In this document: piece by piece, positions 1 through 12,400 of the stretch
Layout: every line of letters starts with the position of its first letter
How positions within the stretch are numbered: position 1 is the stretch's first letter
Source of the DNA: Trichaptum fuscoviolaceum
Lineage: Eukaryota; Basidiomycota; Agaricomycetes; Hymenochaetales; Trichaptaceae
Length of the DNA: 64,000 nt
NCBI GenBank assembly: GCA_910574455.1
Contig: CAJSYZ010000005.1
Location: 806,001-870,000, forward strand
Reading direction: 5' to 3'
Translations under genes and position numbers: made by a program
Notes under the pieces: generated by a model
What the model saw: the letters and a program-made list of their open reading frames with translations, nothing else
The model's database searches: none
What the model was told of the DNA's origin: nothing

Positions 1-14
1 TATACTATGTCTAG

Positions 15-935
15 CCTGCACCCACCGGCCTCGAGGGAATGCCGGAGTACAGCAAGTCTCTCGGTTGTCTTGACGCGAAGCACTTCTACCAAGACAGTGA
101 CAAGGGCACCTTTTATACCATCACACCGAGCGAAAATGGAGTTGACCATGAACTGTACGTCGACGGCGGCGCAGTCGGTACCATTATCATCGCACCGAGT
201 AGCACTGCACAAGATACGACCATCAAAGTCCTTGCGCGCGTCAGCTCGAGCGACGCCTCACTTCTCTCCAAGTTGCAAATCGCCACGCCTGGTTCGTCCA
301 TCCCGAAGCCATTCCGAATTCGCAGCGACAGCTATTTCGCACTCACATCGCCGGACAAGTCCGAGCTTGTTGCGGGGACGTGTATGCGTTATGACCTTAC
401 CATCTACATACCGCCGACTCTGCGAGGCTTGACAATCTCAGCGCTTTCCGTCGCGCAAGTCAAATTCTCCGATGACTTCATCGCGGACCCGCGTGAGCTG
501 GGGTCGCTGAAGGTGAAGCTGTCGGACATCGACGAGCGCAATATGTTCCTCCCAACCGACCGTCTCGCTGCAGATAACACGAATATCGACCTAAGCGGTG
601 GCTACATCGTGGGCGACATCGCGCTCGCGAACAGCACAGAAGTCAAGACTTCTTTCAGCTCTGCAGTGACGAAGCTGACCGTCAAGACAACCGCATATAA
701 CATCCATGCACCGGGTAGCGAGCAGTCTGAGCGTGGAGCAACAGCGTACCTCAACACGATAACAGGCTCGGGCCGGTCGAATTTCATCTTCGAGAACACC
801 GTCAGTCGTCCCATCCGTAGTGACCACGGTACACGAGGATGGGGAGACTTGTACCTTACTTACAGAAAGGCGAATTTCAACGGCAAGATTGATCTCAACG
901 CAAAATCGTTCACTGCGCCGTGTCGGGGACCCTAA
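15..935 (+). CDS. Last exon of beta-rich membrane protein, unit A copy (5' part off window)
   Basis: This exon encodes about 306 residues ending in a stop at 935. It is the same exon as 37015-37935 in the complete unit B gene, with an identical acceptor (ctag before position 15). The two exons show no difference until position 638; a few substitutions follow, some of them amino-acid changes (V/I, S/N, N/D, R/K). The product has alternating hydrophobic and Ser/Thr residues, typical of a beta-sandwich or beta-helix ectodomain like adhesin-type domains of fungal cell-surface proteins. I do not recognise a named family with certainty. The cytoplasmic and membrane-spanning exons would lie to the left of the window. 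It could be functional, since no break is visible in the exon. Confidence 0.75.
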   Translation, partial: PAPTGLEGMPEYSKSLGCLDAKHFYQDSDKGTFYTITPSENGVDHELYVDGGAVGTIIIAPSSTAQDTTIKVLARVSSSDASLLSKLQIATPGSSIPKPFRIRSDSYFALTSPDKSELVAGTCMRYDLTIYIPPTLRGLTISALSVAQVKFSDDFIADPRELGSLKVKLSDIDERNMFLPTDRLAADNTNIDLSGGYIVGDIALANSTEVKTSFSSAVTKLTVKTTAYNIHAPGSEQSERGATAYLNTITGSGRSNFIFENTVSRPIRSDHGTRGWGDLYLTYRKANFNGKIDLNAKSFTAPCRGP

Positions 936-960
936 ACAACAACTACTGACATTTTTTTTA

Positions 961-1623
961 GCAAAACGTTAATCATTACCAATATGACTCTCCAATTGTG
1001 CACCGGGGACTCGTCATCGAGGATGAAGATCCTGATGACTTCCCTGCGCAGCCTACCCCTCCCCCTCGGAATGCTCGAGCTACTATTTCAGGTCTTCCCA
1101 CTCCAAGTACACAAACACCTACGCAACATTCTGCTGCAGCTCCTCCTATGCGTGCGCCACATGGATCCGATGCACCCTCAGACCTTTCTCTTGCCACTGA
1201 CTCGAGCGGGCATCACGTTCCCGTTATCTTTTCTGATGCAGAAACCCGCAATCCTTTCCGACCGGATTTATTCCCGACGAGTCCATTTGGAACACCAATC
1301 AAAGAACGCCCTCTGCCACAACAAGACGAAGAGCACGTTTTGTACCGGAATCCACTTGGTAGTGCGGAGAGGTCGAGGTAGCGAGTTCAGCAGCACAACT
1401 GTCGGCGACAGAGAATCGAGTTGGGCTCGTGAGTGTCATCATTTCGCTTTTGACACATCTCTGACATATGCTTGCAAGTTCCGGCAATACCACTTGAAAT
1501 GAGAGACGGCGAAATAAGTTGGGGTGCGCAACCAGGTGAGTATTTGCACTACCAATACGACTCTCCAATTGTGCACCGGGGGCGTCGAAGACGAATGCAG
1601 GGTTGGCTATCGTCTACATGGTA
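961..1623 (+). other. Possible further coding exons downstream of the membrane protein, unresolved
   Basis: After a short gap with an acceptor-like tttttttag at 952-960, a reading frame opens (about 961-1381) rich in Pro, Ser, Asp and Glu, including IEDEDPDDFPAQPTPPP. A second segment, 1496-1623, reads MRDGEISWGAQPGEY and then YDSPIVHRG before a stop and a GTAAGT-like donor. The string encoding YDSPIVHRG occurs twice, near 981-1013 and 1555-1584. A splice from about 1428 to 1482 would join frames. I could not connect these exons to the membrane-protein exon with canonical sites in one frame, so they may be a decayed extension or a separate small gene. The same arrangement is kept in unit B (37960-38623). 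Confidence 0.3.
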
Positions 1624-2089
1624 AGTGAATGGCTCTGATAGAGTGGTACCGAATAGCTGGTAAGTGTTTCCAACCCCCTTCCGTTATCTCACACCGGTAC
1701 ACTTATATCCGGTAACTTCACCAACTACGTAGGCAATGACTTCTCTATCTTGACTCCTGTATTTTGAATTAGAACTGCAATAGACGGATTTGGTCTTTCG
1801 CCGAACTTGCGCGACCTATGGCATCTCTACTGCAACAAGGTGCCGAGTCAGCGACACCAAGACCTCAGATAGCTTCTGCGCCTCGCACTATGTCAATCTC
1901 TCACTGGTGACAATACCAACTCGCGAGCACTAGTTCTAGTTCGCGTACCATCTTCGCGGGCGCGCTCTCATCGAACGGAAACCTCACGCGCGTCAGCCAG
2001 TGAGTCAATGGCTCTCGAAAACAAACTAGATCTCTAGTTTGCGTTCTTGCTTCTCGCAGACCCCACTTGAAGCCAAACCGCGGGCCCGA

Positions 2090-2680
2090 ACAAGTGGGCC
2101 CCGTAGCAAACCGAATAAGTGTCCGTCTGCACAGCGACAGCGACACTGCTGTGCCTAGCGGCTTCGAGGCCTTCGTCGTGAAGGACCTTAAGCACACCTA
2201 AAAGCCTAACGGACTCGGAGACGAACGCAAGACGGTGTGTTCTCACTGGCGCTTACCCAGCGCCTACGAGCCCGGGAGCTCCAGCTCTCGAGGAGCACGG
2301 TGTGCTCCAAGCAGAGCACCGGAATTAAGACAGAGTATGCAGGCTGTCATGTCGTCAACAAAATACTCTCATCCGAGGGACGAGGGGACGCGACTCTAGC
2401 CCGAAGGTTGAATTCGAATATTCAACCATGAACGCCACATCTCGGTGAGAGGGTGTCCGGGTGATTACAGATACATTCAACCTCCTCAACGTAAGGTAAG
2501 TGCCTGTTTCATTACATCAATCTAATGGTGCATTTGCTACTAATGCTTGTGTTGAATATGATTCACGGACGTGCAGAGGCTAGTCCGTGAATGCTAGACT
2601 ACGATGTTCGACACCCGGTAACTTCACCAACTACATATCCGTAAGTTCCAACTTCATGGAGCTCCAGAATATGCATTAGA
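2090..2680 (+). repeat. Repeat core, block 1, with three conserved hairpins
   Basis: Hairpins: 2248-2264 (GGCGCT / AGCGCC, 5-nt loop), 2406-2427 (GGTTGAAT / ATTCAACC, 6-nt loop) and 2564-2589 (CACGGAC / GTCCGTG). Start-to-start spacing is 158 and 158 nt. A further GGAGCAC-GGT-GTGCTCC hairpin at about 2293-2309 is specific to this block. The strand is assigned only by convention. Confidence 0.6.
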
Positions 2681-4049
2681 GCGGTGCCGAATAGCTTAAT
2701 CTATGGGTAAGCTGATCATTGTATTTCCATAGACTTTCCATGAGTATTTCGAAACTCCTGCACTCCGAGTCGTAAAGGTATGTTCTTAGCTCATCATGTT
2801 TTGTCGGAGTGAAATTTCTTAATTCCGGACTTACAGTACCTGATCCAGATAAATAACTCTATCGAAAATGTTGTGCTATACTTCTGTATCTACGTTATAC
2901 ATATCTACAAATTTGCAGTGCAATGAATCTGACTTCGAAAGTGAGTTTGCCAGATTTGGGCGTTTGAGCTTTCGCGCGTCTTCAAGTTGCTCCTTGCGCG
3001 CCGACCACCATCATGGCTGCACCCATGACATGCATTCCATCCATTCAACACAAGTTACATTAGCTGAAAACGAGTGCACGTCTGAGTCCGAGAGCTGTTC
3101 AACATGTGAGAGAGCATGATAGGTTTTGGGTCCCGGTATGTTGTGCACTTTCTGTCTTACCCGTGCCAAGACTCAATCATCCTCTTCATACAGCAACACC
3201 ATATTCCTTCGCAGTCACCAGGCTTTACTTTTGCAAGCTGATAGAGATGAGCACTTGCGATAGCTCAGAATCCTGCGGCTTGAGGTCTTCAAAGGCGCTA
3301 GTTCTTGCTCGCGGCTCTGTTCAACCTTCTGCACCGCGTACTATGCGTCGATTCTGGTCTTCGGTAGCTCCAGCTTGCGGATTCTCATGATCCTGACCCC
3401 ATTTAACCTTCTGCGCCGCGTACTATGTCAGTCGAACGTCCTGAAGCTCTACGGTCTGCGCTTGCAGCGATGGGTTATGCACGGCCGGGCCTCCTCCGCG
3501 GGATGTGCGATGCGTGATCAGGACATGGCTGATGTTGATATTGTGCGGAAGCGAGCACTGGCAAGCTCTGGAGTGCTCGGGAGGTACTCCTTCTCAACGG
3601 GGAAGTCATCCTTCCAGGACGTTATTCTCTTAGAGGAGATACAAACACTTGGGACACCGTCATATTTGCGGGCGCTAGCTCTAGTTCGCGTCCTTACTGA
3701 CCTTCTCCGCTGCAGTTCAGCTTCCATCTGCGACACCAGGACCTCAGATACAGACCGTGAAACGCAATCTTGCAGGCGTTCTCTCCAATTCGGCCCGCAA
3801 TGGCGCCGTCTGCCCGCCAAATGCGACTGCATGAATGAAGACAAATGTCGATAACAATATACAAGGACGACATGCAGCAAAGTTCGACGTTGGCTTGAGT
3901 TTCTTTCCTGGGCTCGAAACCCATTGCGCAATCGAGTCCAACGCAAATCTCGGCCTCTGGCACTGTTCTCAAAGTCCTGACGCTAGTTCTAGTTCGCGTC
4001 CTTGCTTCTCGCAGTCCTCAATAGCTATTCTACGTCAGCTCAGCTTCTG

Positions 4050-4690
4050 TGAGCGAAACACGGGTCCGAACAAGTGGAAACCGAATAATATTGTTTGCGT
4101 CGAGGCGCTGACTAGGCGCCCGTCTGCACAGCGACAGCGACACCGTGACTGCTGTGCCTGGCAGCTTCGAGTCTTCGCCGTGAAGGATCTAGAACACGCC
4201 TAAAAGCCTAACGGAGACGGAGACGAACGCGGGCAAAGTGTGTTCTCGCTGGCGCTTACCCAGCGCCTACAAGGCTGAGAGCTTCAGCTCTTGAGGAGTG
4301 CCGTGTGCGCATCGCCCAGCGTCGGGATTAAGGCAGAGTGTGCCGACTGTCATGTCGTCAACAAAATACTCTCATCCGAGGGACGAGGAACACGACTCTG
4401 GCCCGAAGGTTGAATTCGAAGATTCAACCATGAACGCCACATCTCGGACAGAGGGTGTCCGGGAGATTTCAACGGTATTCGACCTCTTCTACGTAAGGTA
4501 AGCTCCAATGTAATCACACCATGCTAATGATGCCTTGATTTCGGATGTGCATGTTAAATTTGGTGTACGGACTTGCAATGGCTGGTCCGTGAATGCCAGA
4601 TTACAGTGTTCGACACCCAGTAACTCCACCAACTACATCCCGTAAGTTCCAACTTCATGGGGCTGTGAAACATGTATTTTGAGTGGTGCC
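4050..4690 (+). repeat. Repeat core, block 2, with three conserved hairpins
   Basis: Hairpins: 4251-4267, 4408-4429 (perfect 8-bp stem) and 4566-4591, spaced 157 and 158 nt apart. The outer base of the last hairpin is T facing G here (a G-U type pair) and C facing G in the unit B copy (near 41558). Confidence 0.6.
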
Positions 4691-4744
4691 GAACAGCATA
4701 TTCTATGGGTAAGCTGAGCCGAGTTCAGACATGTATGCATTTCC

Positions 4745-4860
4745 ATAGACTTTCCATGAGTGTTTCGAACCTCCTGTGCTCGTAAAGGTATGTTATTCCC
4801 TTTCGTGAATGCTTTGAACCTCCTGTAGTCATAAAGGTATGTTATTCCCTTAACTTAGCT
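4745..4860. repeat. 48-bp tandem repeat, direct orientation
   Basis: Two tandem copies of a segment containing CCTCCTG...TAAAGGTATGTTATTCC. The matching segment in block 3 (about 7527-7620) is the reverse complement. Confidence 0.6.
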
Positions 4861-6799
4861 GACTTTGGAACATCTACGACGCCTTCATACATTGAATCAA
4901 TGACACTGAGGTGCTTGATTCATTGTCGGAGTGAAATCTCTTAGTTCCGGTAGTACCGGTTCCGAATATCTATGTCTGAGAACGGACTTGTTCTTTGGAT
5001 TCTGTACTGGCTTCACATGTTAGAAATGTCGTGTTATTACTCTGTATATGGGATTAGAACTACATTGTATGTACAAAAAGGACGAATCTGACTTCAAAGG
5101 TGAGTTCACCTGATTTGGGCATTTGAAGCTTTCAAGTTCGCGCGTCTTGCTCAAACGAGCCTTGCGCGTCGACCACCACCATGGCTTCGCCCATGACATG
5201 CAAAACATTCATTCTGCATTAACTAGAGTCAAGCACACCTCTGTCGGAGAGAGCATGATAGGTTTTGGGTTCCGGTACGTGAGCATTATCTGTCTTACCT
5301 ATGTCAACAAGACTCAATTGCCGTTTTCAGCTCTATCTTGCCCACTTTCAGTCCTGCCTCGCCCTCAACCATATCTTCTGATGCGATAGGCCTAATCTTT
5401 GCAAGCTGATAGAGATGAGCACATCGCCTCTTCCGTGGCTCAGCATCAAGATACAGTCCCGGCGGCTTGAGTTCTTTGTCTGCGTCCGCGCGAGCGCTAG
5501 TTCCTTGTCTGCGTCCGCGCGAGCGCTGGTTCTTTGTCTGTGTTACTGTTCAACCTTCTGCTCCGCATACTATTGAAGCGATCTATGTACCGAATCAGCG
5601 ACACCAGGACCTCAGATCTAGCTCACGTCTAGGACACCCTCAAGTTGGCTGCACACTTCTGTGCTGTCCGCTCGCAATCTGCTTTTAGTTATACCGCATT
5701 TACTGTTTCTTCCGTACTTTGTCTGAAATAGGAGCTTGCAGCGATGGGTTATGCACCGATGAGGGCTCGCGTGATCAGGATGTTGAAGTTAACTGGAACC
5801 GAGCAAGCTCTAGCTCTGCATTCGGTCGAAATCCAGTTGATCCCCGTCATCCTTGCAGGCGCTAGTTCTTGTTCGCGTCCTTACAGCCCGTCTCTGCTGC
5901 AGTTCAATCTTCAGTTTTGCGACGCCAGGACCTCAGATACAGACTGTACCATGGTCAGCCAACGCAATCTTGCAGGCACTGGTCCTAGTTCGCTTTGTTC
6001 TCCCTCTGCACCGCGTACTACTATGGTAATTCGCCCGAAGCAGGCTTCGGACGACTAGTTGAGCAGTTCTTGCTTGCGCACTTTCAGCCAGCCCGAAATC
6101 AACCTTGGCGTCATCTCAGGCACAGGTGACACACAGGCACGAAGTCGCCCGCGCCCTGTGTTCTCCGCGGCGTTGCAAGCTGTGCGGTGAAGGTAGCTCA
6201 GACAATGACGGGTATCTCATTGCGGGCAAGGAAAGTGTCAATAGCGGTGAGCCTCAGCGACGTCACACTAGCCCAATCATCATTTCTTAACTGTGCATTA
6301 GCGTATGAGCTCACTCTCGTGCAGGGTTTCAGAATCGAACAGAGGACATTCCATGGTCTATTTGCAGAGAGGGTGTGTATCTTTTCGGGTGCAAATGCTC
6401 ATAGTTGCATTGCAGGTATGGGCGCGTTTGCGGAGAAAAGAAAGCGCAATCTGTGCGGAAGCCCTACACATTGGAACTGCAAGGCTGAATGATTGATCGA
6501 GGAGGCTCTGCGCTTAGCAGATGTGTCGAGTTCTTGATGTCACTATCCTTTGAATGCTGAGAACATGGCGCGAAGATCGTCCATTCAGGCATGTTTACGG
6601 GGTTCAAATTCTCTCCCCGTCAGAGCGCCCTGCAAGTGCGCAAGCGCGTGTCCCGTCTACTTAGGGTCAAGACCATCTGCCAATGGCAAGCAAGGACGAT
6701 GCACAGCAAGCAAACTATGGAAGGTCAATTTCCTGATTGTCCTATCCCAGTCTCTCCATGTTCTGGCACCAGGACTTCAATTACCAGCTCACCGCGTGT

Positions 6800-7440
6800 C
6801 CGAACAAGCGGCCCCGTAGCAAACCGAACAACTTTGAAAGCCTGCGAAGCGCCAAATAGACGCCCATCTGCGCAGCGAAGATGCTCACTGGCGGGCGTGC
6901 CTGGCAGCTCCGAGCCCTTCGCCGTCACGGTGCTTAAACACAGCTTAAAGGCTAACGGAGACGGAGATGGACGCAGGTAAGTGCGTTCTCGCTGGCGCTT
7001 AACCAGCGCCTGCGACACTGAGAGCTTCAGCTAGCCCGTTCCTTCGACGACCACTGCGTGCTTTGCGCCTAGCGTCGGAACTAAGACAGTGTAGGTAGGC
7101 TGTCATGTCATCATTGACATTCTCTCGTCCGAGGGACGCGTATGTGGCCCGAATGTTGAATTCGAAGATTCAACCACGAACGCCACATCTCGGGCAGAGA
7201 GCATCCGGTCGACTGCAGCACTACTCGACCTCCTTGACGTAAGGTAAGTCCCTGTTTGATTACACCATTCTAATGGTGCAGCTGCTACTGATATGTATGT
7301 TTAAATTGATGCACGGACTTGCAAAGGCTGGTCCGTGAATGTTAGAATACAATGCTCGACACCCGGTAACTTCACCAACTACATCCCCGTAAGTTCTAAC
7401 TTCATGGAACTCTAGAACATGCATTAGAGCGGTGCCGAAT
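6800..7440 (+). repeat. Repeat core, block 3, with three conserved hairpins
   Basis: Hairpins: 6994-7010, 7155-7174 (7-bp stem) and 7312-7337, spaced 161 and 157 nt apart. The stems persist although the surrounding sequence differs from blocks 1 and 2. Confidence 0.6.
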
Positions 7441-7526
7441 AGCATATACTATGGGTAAGCTGAGCCGAATTCTCAAGCAGACCTCGGTGTTGTCGATCTA
7501 GCGTATGTAGGCACTAGAATGAGAAA

Positions 7527-7620
7527 TAACATACCTTTACGACTGCAGGAGGTTCGAAACACATGTGAACGAAAGGTAATAACATACCTATATGAGCACA
7601 GGAGGTTCGAAACACTCACA
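7527..7620. repeat. Locally inverted segment in block 3
   Basis: Two copies of AATAACATACCT...GGAGGTTCGAAAC, the reverse complement of the segment at 4750-4850. The same inversion is present in unit B near 44465-44555, so it predates the tandem duplication. Confidence 0.6.
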
Positions 7621-8887
7621 TAGCTTCATAGAAAGATACATGACCCCGCTGAAATGACATATCTTAAGTCCGGTCACTTCAACAACTATTAGGGAATTAT
7701 TTCTCCAAATTCTCTACCAGCTTCACATCTATGGTGCTGTACTTATTTATTTTAGTTTCGATCTACTCAGTGCGATGAAGAGAGGCTGGGATTCAATGGT
7801 GAAAACTGAGATGCCCTGATTTAGGCTTTGAGCTTTTGCGCGTCTTGCGCAACCTTTCTTGCACGCCGACCACGACCATGGCTACACCATGATATGCAAT
7901 TCATCCATTTTACCCATCGCCACCCATCTTATACATTGATCCTATCTATGTCAAGACTCAGTTCACCTCACCGGACCATCTCACCGAGTTTGCAAGTTGA
8001 TAGAGATGAGCACTTTTCATGGTGCAGTTTTCACGGCGCCCACACCCCGAATCTGCGTTCAAGCTATTCACGCATCATGCCAGCAACACCAGGACCTCAG
8101 ATAGTATTCGGGCTCTGGTTCCGACTTGTTTTGCGCCGTTTGCCAACTTGCGCCAACTGGGGCTTGCGTGATCAGGACATGGCTGATGTTACTGTCTGCG
8201 CAGTTGAATCCACACTTGAACTTGCAGCAAATGTCGGATGTGTGCCGTCACTCTTGCAGGCGCTAGTTCTGGTTCACAATCGTAGTTCAAATTCCAGAAT
8301 CATCTCTGTGTCTCGGAGTTTAATTCACTGTTTTGGATCCTACTACGCATGGTGCGTCATATCTGCCTTTCCCGCTTGCGCACCCAGCTTTGCGTTCCGT
8401 AGACATGCCTGAATGGACGATCTTTGCGATATCAACATAGAGACCTCGTTCTTGCGAGCATCCTTGCTTCCGCTTGGGTTCCCGGGTATTCCAAGTCCCG
8501 CATGCAAGGGAATCCTATTCCCTTTCTCTACTACTGACATCTTCGTGACACCGTGATACTTGTTTTATCTATCTATAGCACCAAGATAAGTAGATCGCTT
8601 GCACACTTGCCTGTACCGAATAGAATAACAGCAAACATATTGTGCTGTTTGGGAGCTCACTGGCAGGCTCTGCATATACAGATGTTCAAGTGCTCTGTGA
8701 TTTGAGCTTGTCTTCACTGTATAAAATATACATTGTTTCTATTCTATATCTAATGAGAGCTGGCGAGTGGGCCTTCGTGCACAGTGCACATACGACAGAA
8801 ATAGCACTACTCGGAGATCAAGTCTTGTAGCGAGTAGAATACTGTTGTGTTGTTCAGGAGCTCTGCATGTGCAACATTGGACTCAAC

Positions 8888-8889
8888 TG
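8888..8889. repeat. Target-site duplication TG, left of element 1
   Basis: TG precedes CATCAGGG. Another TG (34230-34231) follows CCCTGATG. The unit B empty site has a single TG (45825-45826) between the same flanks. Confidence 0.85.
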
Positions 8890-8918
8890 CATCAGGGAAT
8901 CTTCTTTTTCACTTAAGG
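8890..8918. repeat. Left terminal inverted repeat, element 1
   Basis: It begins CATCAGGGAATCTTCTTTTT and pairs with the complement of 34201-34229 with a few mismatches over about 29 bp. Confidence 0.85.
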
Positions 8919-9493
8919 TTACTTAAACGGTCTGAAATTTACTGAAGCCCTGGGAAGTGAAATTCTACTGATTTACTGATTTCAGGCATGTGGTTTCATT
9001 ATTCAGGAAGGGGCCTGCTGAAATCAGTGCCGTCGACTTAAATCAGTACTTCAGGCATTCAGTCTTCAGCATTCAAGCATATCAGAAGTTTTTTTCTGGC
9101 ATTCGAATTGCAGTGCTCAAGTGTATAAGTTTGTAAGGGGTTCAAGTAGTTCATTCCATAAGTAATTCATCATTTAATCATATAAGCAGACTTTTTTGTC
9201 TGTCGGTTTGCAGTACTCAAGCGTGTAAGTGCGTAAGAGGTTCCAGAATTACTTCATTTCCACAAGTAATTTAAGACAATAAGTAGAAATCAGTGCATCA
9301 GTGTCACGGTCCCTCAGTAGCTACACCACGGCATCCTGAACCAGATTGTATTTTGCCACTTCTGCCTCGCTGGCAGGCTGTTCCTCGGCATATTCAGAGA
9401 ACGAATGCCACTGCAAGTTGATGGTAGTAAGAGCTTGAATACAGTGGCGGGGTGATGGGTCAAAGCCGAAGCTCACCAGAGATCGACCTGCTC
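8919..9493. repeat. Left subterminal region, element 1
   Basis: No coding gene is seen. It holds repeated CTGATTTCAG / CTGAAATCAG-like and TTCAGGCATTCAG-like motifs (8970-9070) and two related stretches with AGTACTCAAGCGTGTAAGT-like sequence (about 9110 and 9210). Such subterminal repeats are typical transposase-binding regions of CACTA-like elements. The same ACTGA/TTTCAG motifs recur near the right end (34080-34180). Confidence 0.65.
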
Positions 9494-12400
9494 TTAAAAG
9501 TCTGCGCCGTCCGTAGCCGAATCCCATAATGAACCCTCGTCCTCCTCGCGATCGCCCTCACCTTCCCAGTCCTCTCTGCCTGCGTCATTCTCCTCGCCCT
9601 CAAAACCTCCACTGCGTCCATAACCCACGCTGAAATTCTCGTCCGCATCCTTGTTCTCATCCTGATCCTGATCCTTGTCCTCCTCCTGATCCTTGTCCTC
9701 GACCTCGTCTCCCTCGCCAAGCACACTCTCGTCCTCCATATCGTCTTCCCTATCCTTGAAATCCTCGACTTCTTCGCCGTCATTATCCTTATCCTCCTTG
9801 CACTTACTACTTCTAGTAGCGCCCTCGCCATATGTATACTCGCCGCTCGCATCCGCGTCTCCAACGTCAAGATACAGGGAGAAATCCCTGCCAGTGACAC
9901 CCGATCCAACAAGTTCGGTGTTCTTTCCCGCACTAAAATCTTCAATGGAATTGTAAGCTGCTAGGCGGGATCGGACCTTCTCCCAGTTTGATTCAGTAAA
10001 AAACGAGGAATTCGACAATAAGTTAACATAGTCGTCCGTATGAGGCTGCCACAGAGCACTGGTGAAGTACCACTCAGCGCCACCAAACTCTTCTTTGATC
10101 TTTTGCAACCGGGCCACTTGCTTGTCGATTGCAACCTTGACCTGTTCATGAGAAATTCAGCGAATAAAGCCACTATAAGAACTGAAGTAGATAGATACCG
10201 CGGTTGCCGCAAGAGCGAGGGCACCGATAGGCTTTCCTATTGTGTTTTTATCCAGTACTTTATGCCGACCCAGGGCCAAGACTAGGTGTACGGACAACAC
10301 TGAGATTACAAGATCAGAGCAGAACAACCCTTGCTTCTGTACTTTCAGAGTCAATGCAGGGATACGAAGGGTGACATGGGGCAAATTTTTACATACCTTA
10401 TCCATACTATGCCAGCTTTCCCAGAGGAATGGTTCAGCTTTCTTCTTGTCGACCATCGTCTGCAACATCTTCACAATTTCTTCGGTCTCCACCGACTTAG
10501 AACGCTCGTTGCCGACGAAACTCGAAATTGATTGTTCGGCTTTCTCGAACAATTTCTTGCGCCAACTATCAGAGCATCTCTGGGCTGCCTACAGGGCAGA
10601 TCATACTTGATTCAAAATGGCCGATGAAAGACAATAAGGGATGACTCAACTAAAGAACAGATGTCGGCCAATTGCGTGTCGTAACTAAGTTCGACAGAAT
10701 CAAACACCTTCCCCCACAAGGCTCCGATGGACTTATTGTCCGGGTTTTGCCATGGAGTTGTGGACTTTCCAACTGCGCGATACAGCGAAGGCAGAAGAAT
10801 GTGAGTCCAGCCTGCCTGAGTTCCGGGAGGGAGACACTGATTCGTTGCCCTTTTTTTGCCGGGAGCGCGGGATCCCCTCCCTTCCGATACTATTTCTATC
10901 CTTGTCCTCAAGCCCTACAGATGTCTGCATTTCTGCAAGTTAGTGGATGTATATCATAGACATGATTTGATTAACGCACAGAGCTAGTAGTCCGAGAGAC
11001 TTTGCGATGACCAAGATGAGCCTTGGTTGCGAGCACTTCGGGTTCAGGACTGATGGATACTGTCGTCATCGCAGGTGATTGTGCTCGTGGTGTTAGCGAC
11101 ACCTCACAACCACTTGCCTGTTAAAGGAGCCTTGAATTAGTACACGAATCAATTGCAGCAATTAGCTCACACTTGCAATATGTTGCGCATGAGCCGCCAG
11201 AGACCTCTTCAAATTGCGAATAGAAGTAGAAGATTTCATCTGTAGCAATTAGAGGAATTGTTACCAAGAAAAGCTCGAAGAGAATTGAATACCAGTATAT
11301 CAGCCTGAGAATGACTGTCTTGCAGTTTACTCTTGTTACTAGTAGTGAGGTTCAAATCCTTGTTGCTTAATCAGAAATGATATGAAATGGAGATTAGAAG
11401 GATTAACACTAACTGTCGAGGCAGCCTGTGATGACGGCTTCTTCATATACACGTTCATGCTAGTCTGTTTTAGATAGTAAGGAAGTGATCTGAATATTGG
11501 GTGGAAATGCAAGAATTACCACGGCATGCGAGTTAGAGTCCGGCGGTGACTTCCTCTTCTTATTATTCGCGATCATGCTGTCCTACAATAAGCAAAGCTT
11601 AGTAGACGACCAGATCCTTGCCAAAGAAAGGGGTGCAGAAAGTTGTCCTATTGAGTGTCGATGCCTACACATACCTGCATCTGCAGATACAACGCCGGCG
11701 ATTGCTCTCTATGTCCATCGACAGTAATACCCTCCTGACGAGATGACAGGTGAGTAGTGAGGGGGTAAAAGCAGAATAAACTTACCGTTACATCAAGCTG
11801 GGAGTTGGCGATTCTCTGCATTTTCGCGCCCTATTCAGAGTACGGTTTGGTAAGTAATGAATAAAGATATGTCGACGCCGAAGGACACAAGAAAGTCCGG
11901 CACCAGATCCATGCTTTGATGTGAAACACTCACCTGAACGGCCGATTGTCTCCTGATATTCTTCTTCTCCAGAGCACAAAGAAGGAAGGATAAGTAGCGC
12001 GAACGAAGCAAGACATTATGATGCCACTTACCAACGTTGTAGGAGCCTGCAAGTCGGAGAGAGTGTCGCGGGATAGCTTCCTTTTCTTCGATTTATTGCT
12101 GGCTCCATCCTGATACGATACAGAAACATTGTTAATTAGCCATCGTTGTGCATGGGACTCCACCGATGCATAGTCTCTGTGAATCGAACGATTTCTTTGA
12201 ACTTTAAGCGGCACTCACATTGGCTTGGGGCGGTATTGTAAGTCTCCTCGCGTCCTAATTAAACGCACAATCAAAATATTAAGATTTCATCTGCCAGTCT
12301 AATGAATGCTTTAACCAACTCACATTATCAGTGTCGGAGTCAACAAGATGTGCCGTCTGTCGCTCGCTCGCAAAGCTATTCTTTACACCTTGAAAACTCG

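Larger units (their letters stand above)
1625..8888. repeat. Degenerate repeat region of host unit A, three homologous blocks
   Basis: About 7.3 kb without a convincing coding gene. All open frames are short and are not kept between the three internal blocks. The blocks share long stretches: a core at about 2090-2680, 4050-4690 and 6800-7440; a flank containing gaccaccaccatggct-like sequence near 3001, 5170 and 7868; and dispersed copies of GCGCTAGTTCTAGTTCGCG-like and GACACCAGGACCTCAGAT-like strings (for example 1850, 3672-3746, 5589, 5860-5935, 8083). A truncated extra block lies around 1700-1900. Many GTAAGT-like sites occur, so it may be a transcribed non-coding or pseudogene array. Confidence 0.7.

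Noticed and set aside
984..1502. 172-codon frame beginning MTLQLCTGDSSSRMK
   Set aside because: Overlaps a more protein-like Pro/Asp-rich frame and crosses a likely intron; composition suggests a shadow except perhaps near 1400-1428.
2034..7018. Repeated minus-strand frames with FATGPLVRTR/FATGPTCSGPR-like peptides
   Set aside because: The frames are not maintained between blocks, codon changes are not conservative and no start or splice pattern is shared; more likely a by-product of the repeated DNA.
9460..9956. Long open frames on both strands (Arg-rich minus frame, Ser-rich plus frame)
   Set aside because: Shadows of the Asp/Glu/Lys-rich last exon of the coiled-coil gene; low-complexity codons leave other frames open.
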